DNA of 64,000 nucleotides, taken from Gigaspora rosea. Lineage: Eukaryota; Glomeromycota; Glomeromycetes; Diversisporales; Gigasporaceae. The stretch covers positions 257,932 to 321,931 of the forward strand of contig QKWP01000418.1 in the NCBI GenBank assembly GCA_003550325.1. Direction: 5' to 3'. Positions 57,019 through 64,000 of this stretch are shown piece after piece. Both the position numbers and the translations under genes were made by a program. Within the stretch, counting starts at the first letter, position 1. Every line of letters starts with the position of its first letter. The notes under the pieces were generated by a model. It did not search any database, was not told the DNA's origin, and saw only the letters and a program-made list of their open reading frames with translations.

Positions 57019-57314
57019 TTTATACTATTAGTTTAAGCTAAATGGTATTAAATTCAAGTGGGATAAACTGTTAAGTGCATTAAATGATTAATTGTTAAAC
57101 AAAAACAAAAACTTTTTTTCTAGGCGGTTTCAATTTTTGATCGTAAAAATATATATAAAGTATAATTAAAATTAAAGCATGGACATTTGTATGTGTCTAA
57201 CTACTTGTTAGAAATTTTATGTTATATAAAACAGGTAATGATTATAAGAAAAAATGTACACCAATCAGCTTTAAGATTTTGCCTTCGATTTAGATGCTAG
57301 TAAAACTATATACT

Positions 57315-57444
57315 TACATTCCTGGTAATTCCAATCTGTGATCACTACATACTGTCACAATTCGAAATTGTGACATTTGAATATTCGAATTTCCCGATTA
57401 GTTTACTCCCTATTTGTAAATAGAACTTCTTTACCAGGAATGTA
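57315..57444. mobile_element. Short element with TACATTCCTGGTAA termini
   Basis: TTACATTCCTGGTAA near 57314 is answered by TTACCAGGAATGTAG near 57431. An inner palindrome, TCACAATTCGAAATTGTGA, lies near 57355. The termini belong to the ACCAGGAACGG family. Confidence 0.55.
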
Positions 57445-59150
57445 GTACGAAGCACGAAGTGTATGGTTTAATTCATACATCGTGTATGTCCACAAAATCT
57501 TGATTCTTATTGGTTGTTCCGATTTTATGTACTACCTGTTACGTTAGAAATGCAATTATCATCCGCCCTGATCCTATGATTTGGAGTTTGAATCCGTTTT
57601 TATTTTTCATACTGTTTAAACCCAATTAAGACCGTTAGACCATATGAAAAAAAATTGAATCGGTCTAAGATGATCTACGCTAGGGAATGTGTGTATGATG
57701 CTTTTAAATTAACAAAATCTTACATTGGGTAGGGGTCATGCGCAAAGGAGGGCTATATCGATGCGGGAATTTATTTTTTTAATGTGCAAACGATTTCATA
57801 TATGTAGTTTTGTGTTATCTGCGGTTTTTAAAATAAACGTTTGTGTGTTTTTCACGGTGTATTCGAGCAAGGCAAATTTTTTATTTTGGGCATACTGTAC
57901 TAGGGTAAGTAAATCAAAACTATGTGAGCAAACTATGGAATACCAGGAATGTAGTACAGTGTATAGTTCAGTTCATACATCGCAAAATCTTGACTCTTAT
58001 TGGTTGTTCCAATTTTATGTATTACGTTAGAAATCATCTTTACACAGCCCTGATTAGATAATCTAGAGTCTGGATCCGTTATACTCAGCGATGGCATTTA
58101 ATCGGCCAAAGAAAATTTAATTGGCCATCGGCCAATATGTAATTATTTGGCCAAAATGGCCAAAATTTTGCAGCCAAAGTTGAATGTCAATTGGCCAGGC
58201 CAATAAAATTATTTGGCTGATATGGCCGTTGGCCAATGGCCAAATGGCCAAATTTCCTGTATAGTAATAAAAAAGAAATGTATATAAAAATACTGTATTA
58301 TATGCATACTAATGTTTAATATATATTATGTATACGTACTGGTTTTGTTCAAAGTCACACTATTAACTATAAGAACCAATTATTGAATTGCATTTATTGT
58401 ATATTACCTTCCCAAGAAAAGTTAATTAACACTATAGTTATCTATTTTCATATGATATTACTAAAGTTACGATAAAGAAATTGACAAACTATTGGAATTA
58501 ATAAAACTCAAAGAACTGGATCGATATCATACTATACGTGAAAGAATAATTAAATCTAACGATTCTTTTCAAGTTCTTTTTTAATTATAATAGTTTGCTT
58601 GAAAGTTCGTTTTGAAAGCATTTTAATATATAAGATAACTAAGTAATAATTGTTAAGCTATATAAAAAAAAATCTAGCAAAAGTTTAATAAGTTATATAA
58701 AAAATAATTTAAGTGAAGGTTTAATAAGTTATATAAGTGAAAGTTTAATAAACTATATAAAAAAATAATTTAAGTGAAAGTTTAAAAAGTTATATAAAAG
58801 TATAATTTGAACAAAAGTTTAATAAGTAATTTGAGCAAAGGTTTAATAAGTAAAGGTTTAGTAAGTTATATAGAAAAATTACTTAAGTGAAGATTTAACC
58901 AATAAAATTACTAGCTTTATTTGGCCGTTTCGGCCAAAAATGAAATTTATATTTTTGGCCTTTTGGCCTCAGCCATTGGCCGGCCAAATAACCAAGTGAC
59001 ATCACTGGTTATACTGGTTTAAATCCAATTAAGACCAGTTTGACCATGTAAAAAAAATTGAATCGGGCTCCAAACTCTAAGATGATCTATGCTAGAGAAT
59101 GTGTACAATGCTTTTTAAAGTGAAAAAATCTTACGTTGGGTAAGGTAGTG
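57432..59150 (+). repeat. Direct duplication of a ~310-bp unit, second copy interrupted
   Basis: The unit at 57432-57745 (TACCAGGAATGTAGTACGA, ATCTTGATTCTTATTGGTTG, CCCAATTAAGACCG, AAGATGATCTACGCTAG) recurs at 57941-58085 and 59008-59150. The second copy is split by the hAT-like element 58086-59007. The spacer 57746-57940 and the 101-codon frame across it show no family resemblance. Confidence 0.8.
58086..59007. mobile_element. hAT-like element, GGCCAA word
   Basis: Ends CAGCGATGGCA and the inverse of CAGTGATGTCA, the classic hAT terminus. Flanked by exact GTTATACT (58078-58085; 59008-59015). About 15 GGCCAA/TTGGCC words lie in the first 170 bp and several in the last 80 bp. The middle has degenerate tandem GTTTAATAAGTTATATA repeats (58680-58890). 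Confidence 0.95.
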
Positions 59151-60475
59151 ATGTGCCGCGTATAGTACAGTACAAAAAATTTTTAGAATATTCTAGAGCA
59201 AATCATAAAACTATTTATTGTAAAAAAACAATACTTGATGTCATGATACTTAGTATTTGGTTGATCACGATGATGGATCACATGATGAAAAGCATGGGAG
59301 TCACATACCTGTGCTATAGAACAAGCATCATCAATCTGCATAAGGAAACTGATTGAAGGCAAGATCATATGTAAACGACGCATTCATGTGCATTACCGGA
59401 TTTAACTGGGCATATCCCTGATTAATTAAGTTTTTGTAACAGCAAATTATGGTAGAAATTAAGATAGTTGATTTCAAAACCACCTAATTCAACTACACAT
59501 ATTCGACATCTGGGTTGTCCCCACGGACCTGTTGAGGTAAACAAGAAATATCTTGTGTATGAATTATGGACTGGTCAAGATTAGGAATGCATCGGTCCTG
59601 AAAAGACTGATTCAGAAACCCGGGCTATCAATTACACCTATAACTCCAAAGTACTTCAATACGCTAAATACTTTTGCCTAGCAGTGGGTGAGTGAGCATC
59701 AACGACGAAGCTAGACTTGTGTCGAGCTAGCAGCAAAGACAAAAAAGAGAGAACAAACTTCCGTTACACCCTTCCTAAATAGTCATTTACTATGACTTCA
59801 TAACTCCATCTCTTAATAAATACTTATCGTGCGATACTCATACTTACAAAATCGCCCTTAACTAATCACCCCTACTTATCGAACCATAAAACATACTTAC
59901 CAATCGTTTATAAACATTACTAAATCAATCAAATTGATACCCATACTTACGAACTACTCATATGAGCAGATCGTGATCTCATGACAAATAGTGCCCGTGA
60001 CTTCGTTCCTAAAATCTTGATTCTTATTGAATATAGCAATCTTGTGATTTTCATAAATCCTGCTTGGGGTTAACGATTATCTCATAAATGCTGAATATGG
60101 AATTTAATAGGGAAGTCATAACGATAAGGTTGATTAGTGATGTAGAACGATCCTTGGTCCTGTGATTCCGAGCTCCATAGAACATTAGGAAATTTTAATG
60201 GTCAAGTGATTAATATCAGGCCATGCAAATAAATTTTTCATTCGGTAGATTTTTTTTTCTTTAAAAAAAATTTTAACATTGCATGGCCTAAATTAATTCT
60301 AAGGTCACGCAATTCAGTTTGTATATCATGAGATTAGAAAATTTTTTATCAGACCTATCAAGTAATTCCGGAAAGTTAAGGTTATCATCAGGTAGATGGT
60401 GGTTTTTATTTCTTTATTTTGGGTTATTAAATTGGATAAAAGGCTTTTTTTTCTACAAATTTTTGTAAAAGATAA
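59151..60475. other. Lower-A+T stretch with possible coding remnant
   Basis: No recognised gene. The composition at 59500-60190 is more balanced than elsewhere. A small inverted pair AGGCCATGCAAATAAA (60219) and TTGCATGGCCTAA (60278) marks a ~70-bp MITE-like piece. Confidence 0.4.
59464..59693 (+). pseudogene. Possible decayed exon, unrecognised
   Basis: One frame reads LISKPPNSTTHIRHLGCPHG, PVEVNKKYLVYELWTGQD, a TAG, then ECIGPEKTDSETRAINYTYN, SKVLQYAKYFCLAVGE and TGA. The balanced residue use and about 75 codons with a single stop look protein-like. I know of no matching family. It could also be chance in a more G+C-rich patch. Confidence 0.3.
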
Positions 60476-61782
60476 CAGTGATGGTAAATGATCTGAAATA
60501 TGATCCAAATGACCCAAATGACAAATGACTAGTCATCGGGTCATTTTGACCTCTAGGTCATTAGCCTCGAAATGACCCGATGACTAGTCATTTGTTATTT
60601 GGGTCATTTGGGTCATTTTGGGTCATTTTAGGTTATTTACCATTACTGAATGACTCAGGTCATTTGGAAATGACCTGGGTCATTTGGGAAAGGCCTGAGT
60701 CATTTCAATCGGTAGGTCATTTAATGTTTTTGAATGATCGGATGGTGTGCCTAGAGACCCAATCCAGTTAGATAATAGTGTTCCAAGTCATGTCCCGGGT
60801 CAACAGCATATAGAGGTTTACAAATTTTAATAATATTTATCGAGGTTATGCATTTAAATAGGCCATTCAAGTTATGAATATTATTATTTAATTTTATATA
60901 TTTTATAACACTTAGTGAATATAAAAACATTTTATAATCTAGGTCTGAAATAAGTTATTCAAGTTGTAATATTTACTATTTCATTACGCTTATAGAACTT
61001 AGTGATAAGATCTAAAATAAATTATTCGCAAACATTTGTCATAATAATCCACAAAGGATGTTTATTAACCTAAGTATTAAAAATAGGTTTCATAAATACT
61101 GGCTGTTTAATTCACCATATTTGCAATTTTTTTTTGAGTCCCATATTATAATACAGTAGTCACTTCAACTTCATTACATTTCATGGAACTCAATTAATTA
61201 TTCACCTTATTTCCCTCTTATAAATAAATAAATTTCATAAAATATGACGAACATAGGGTGGCTATTTATGTTGTATTTGTGGACTCACCGAATAAACAAA
61301 GTTCGATAATCTAAGTATTTAAAATAATCTATTCATGAATATTGCTTTTATTTCAATGTAAGTATTCATTAACCTAAATGTTTAAAATAAGCTATTCATA
61401 AGATACACTATTTAATAATGTTAATATTGTAAATATAAAGAATTTTTATTAATTTAAGTTAATTCATGACCATTTAAATATTTATTTTATTTGCATCCAT
61501 TGGTTGGGAGCATAAAAATTATTTATTTTATTTGCATCCGGTTAGTTGGGAGCGTAAAAATTATTTGCATTTACATATATTAATACTCTGACTAATTATA
61601 TGCAATACACATATTTGATTTAAATAACTGATTAAGAAGTTGTGACCAACTAAATTACTATATTTCTAGTTTTAAGATAAAATTTTAAATGACCTGATAG
61701 GTCATTTCACCTTTCGAAATGACCAACATCTGGTCATTATTCATTTGAGTCACAGGTCATTTCAGATCATTTACCATCCTTG
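60476..61782. mobile_element. hAT-like composite, GGGTCATTT word
   Basis: Ends CAGTGATGGTAAATGATC and the inverse of CAAGGATGGTAAATGATC. GGGTCATTT/AAATGACCC words lie at 60500-60720 and 61690-61765. An additional terminus-like TTTACCATTACTG at about 60640-60652 suggests rearrangement or two copies. No 8-bp duplication was found. The interior 60790-61690 is A+T-rich filler. Confidence 0.65.
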
Positions 61783-62369
61783 TGGCGCCAAGGATCGTTT
61801 TTGCCATTAATCCGCCTGGAAGTCATAATTGAACCTTAATGTTAACTGCACTTCCTGGTCATCGTTGCATTGCCTGAAGTTTTCTTCGATCAACGGTTCC
61901 TATACAAATATTAAAACTATAATAATTTTATATTGCTCAGATTTTTAACCAATCAATTAGGAACTTCTAACTGATATCAATTAAGGTTATGACCAGTCAT
62001 AACCTTTGCCATTTCTAAATATAATGCTCTTTTATTTGGCAACAGCATATATAAAAATTCGTTTTCTTTTTTCCGAATTAATTTAATTGTTATATTTGAT
62101 TACTGTACATGACATTATTAAAGATGATAGCCTGAATTATGCTTAATATAGGCTAAAATTCGAAATTACTCCCCTATGCACCATTTTGCGAAATACAGAA
62201 AAACTTTATAATATTCTAAAAGTTATATTACAAAACTGTGTTTACGTTCCTGGTTTTAGCATGACTGCATCGCACAGCTACCTTATTTAGTATAAGATTA
62301 TTTTCATTTCTATTTTGGTATAATTCATTAAATGTTAGTCAAAATTCATGTAAACTTGATAACTGACAT
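61783..62369. other. Stretch with weak coding-like patch
   Basis: On the minus strand 61910-61790 reads EPLIEENFRQCNDDQEVQLT then LRFNYDFQAD and a stop. This has less A+T-biased codon use but no recognised family. CGTTCCTGGTTTTAGC near 62245 is a terminus of the ACCAGGAACGG family. Confidence 0.3.
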
Positions 62370-63829
62370 AGGGCTGTTAATCAGTTCATCCAGTCCATCC
62401 TGGTTAAAAGACTGCCAGTCTTTTAAAAAATGGACCGGACTGTGGTCCAGGACCAAATAGGACCAAATAGAACTAGACCGGATGGACCGATGATTAATAT
62501 ATTACTTTTTTGCTATAATGATAAAATTAAGTTTGTCAGTATAAAGAATTTCAATAATTTTACAATAAGCTTTTAAATTTGTAATATTTGCTTATATGAT
62601 ATAAGAGAACAATAATTAATACATTTGATAATTTTAGTCATACATAAAGTATAGATTAGAAAATAATATAGTATATCAATATAGCAAAATTACATCATTT
62701 AATTAACTTCATAAAATATAAACATTATAGTTAAAATTATTTAAAAAGATATTTTGTCACTTTTAACCACTTAACATTCAATAATTTGATTGAATAATAT
62801 AATCATAATTGGGCACACCATATGTTCAATCTTGTACTGATTCAAGACAATAATTGTCTTAATATATAAAAATATTAAAGTAAATAATAAAACAATTAGA
62901 TGTTACTTGCATAGAAAAAAATACTTATTAATATAATATTGTTAGCATTTACATGCCTGTCAAATACTTAAAAATTTATAAACCTATATATTTAATAAAA
63001 CAATATATAAAAATAAAGTATACTACTAGTATCGGGTTATTTCCAAGTTTAAATCAAAAAAAATTTTAATCGATAAAATATTATATATAAAAGTTTTATA
63101 CATAGTTTATAAAAACAATAAAATTATATACGTATATAAAAAAAAACCTGCTAGCAGGAAAAAATTTTATAAAATTAAAATTTAGAATAGTAAGACTTCA
63201 GTAAACCAAGATTTTAAACACAAAACAGCCCAAACTAATTCATTATTAAGAGAATTTCATGATTTCGTAACTGTTAAGCTAAATAATTGTTCACTTGGAA
63301 CATTAGTAGACATAATAGCTAGAAAAACTTTTTTTCCTTATAGATGTTGTTTGGAGCACAAGATTGAGACTAGCTAATAGTTAATTTAGTCAAATGCAAA
63401 TTATAATTTTTATCATTAAAAATCCTTGGCTAAATTTAATCATTAGCTTATTTCAAACTCATTTTCCAAAATAATGCTCATAGGCGTTATTTCGCACAAA
63501 TATAGTGCAAATTGTAAACCAATTGATCATGTCATTGCTGTTATTAATAAATTTCTCTATTTTATTAACATTAACAACAGCCTGTTCTCATTATACATTA
63601 AACATAGTTTAATATTGTTTAACAAACTAAGGGGCTTGTAATTGAATTTTAACCAAAAACAATATTTTTATAGTTGTTACAAATGCATATTATCATAATA
63701 ATATTTAGTTTATTTGATATTTACTATTAGGACTGAAAGTCCTTTCATTCCATTTTAAAAAGGGCCAGACCAGCCCAGTCCCTGGACAGACCAAAGGATC
63801 AGTCAGGACCAGACCAATTAACAGCCCTA
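62370..63829. mobile_element. hAT-like element, GGACCAG word
   Basis: Ends TAGGGCTGTTAAT and its inverse. Flanks AACTGACA (62362-62369) and GACTAACA (63830-63837) agree at six of eight positions. GGACC/CCAGTC words are confined to the first ~130 and last ~80 bp. The interior is low-complexity A+T sequence. Confidence 0.75.
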
Positions 63830-63947
63830 GACTAACATATAGGATCTTTGCTAGGAAAATCACCCTTCGAGATTTTCTGATTGGGCAAATTCGAACCAAC
63901 TTAGACCAGAATATTGGTTCTTATTTACATGTAAATCAGCCATTATT

Positions 63948-63990
63948 TTATTGATTCTATAGTTTATTTAATAAACTATAGAATCAATAA
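63948..63990. repeat. 43-bp palindrome at the window edge
   Basis: TTATTGATTCTATAGTTTAT and its inverse meet at a single central base. It may be the centre or end of another foldback continuing past the window. Confidence 0.8.
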
Positions 63991-64000
63991 AGTAAAGGCT

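Larger units (their letters stand above)
53944..57215 (-). repeat. Inverted duplicate unit, CpG-depleted copy with insertions
   Basis: Reverse-orientation copy of 27944-29900. Differences are dominated by CG to TG or CA, for example ACCGAAATTGACC there versus GTCAATTTCAGTAC here. Insertions at 55366-56400 and 56660-57018 account for most of the extra length. Confidence 0.8.

Noticed and set aside
57725-58030. 101-codon frame
   Set aside because: It crosses from one repeat unit through the spacer into the next and has no recognisable features.
1-64000. Autonomous hAT, Harbinger, Mutator or pogo transposase
   Set aside because: No DDE-type domain or zinc-finger/dimerisation motif was recognised in any frame; all DNA elements here appear non-autonomous.
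1-64000. tRNA or rRNA genes
   Set aside because: I saw no GGTTCGANTCC-type B box with a matching acceptor stem and no rRNA core text; a covariance-model search would be decisive.

Overview
The window is about 70% A+T eukaryotic DNA, most likely from an early-diverging fungus with a large transposon-bloated genome. A Glomeromycotina-type (arbuscular mycorrhizal) genome fits best. The clues are small GT-AG introns, a decayed fungal HSP90 copy, Sel1-like and leucine-rich (RNI-type) relics, CCCTAA strings and a huge density of non-autonomous DNA transposons. The organism call is inference. There are no operons, bacterial signals or CRISPR arrays, and I recognised no tRNA or rRNA genes.

Only one gene looks intact. 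It is a secreted GH27 alpha-galactosidase at 30206-32549 (+), which I rebuilt as 13 exons and 402 residues with both catalytic aspartates. Everything else that looks like protein is broken: an isochorismatase-family relic (2505-2772, +), a Sel1-like relic (4250-4660, +), an unrecognised relic (5199-5605, -), an intron-containing HSP90 pseudogene with a duplicated 3' part (7222-9660, -), an unrecognised coding region with a triplicated segment (22159-23100, -), a Ty3-like gag-protease remnant (35165-37276, -) and two RNI/LRR relics (34350-34610; 40690-41700).

The rest is layered transposon debris. 0-1.7 kb is a foldback array. 1.85-6.4 kb is a possible gene-capturing element with ~460-bp inverted arms. 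10.3-11.1 kb is a foldback. 12.8-14.1 kb is a satellite. 14.9-19.6 kb holds two Harbinger-like elements, one with a nested hAT-like element and one with an assembly gap. 25.3-27.1 kb is a MITE cluster. 27.9-29.9 kb and 53.9-57.2 kb are inverted copies of one unit. 37.7-47.3 kb is a heavily CpG-depleted transposon graveyard. 47.7-49.1 kb is a duplicated minisatellite. 49.7-51.9 kb is a foldback array around a 673-bp palindrome. 53-64 kb is a series of nested hAT- and pogo-like elements.

The most striking system is a set of about a dozen short elements that behave like hAT transposons. They have YAGNG-like termini, and nine have exact 8-bp target-site duplications. Each carries its own short repeated 'word' clustered under its ends (for example GTTCAG, ATTATGC, TTTCGG, CGGTTGA, GGTCC, GGCCAA, GGGTAAC). 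This looks like repeated diversification of transposase-binding arrays. Paired copies also show CpG loss directly, which points to methylation-driven decay.
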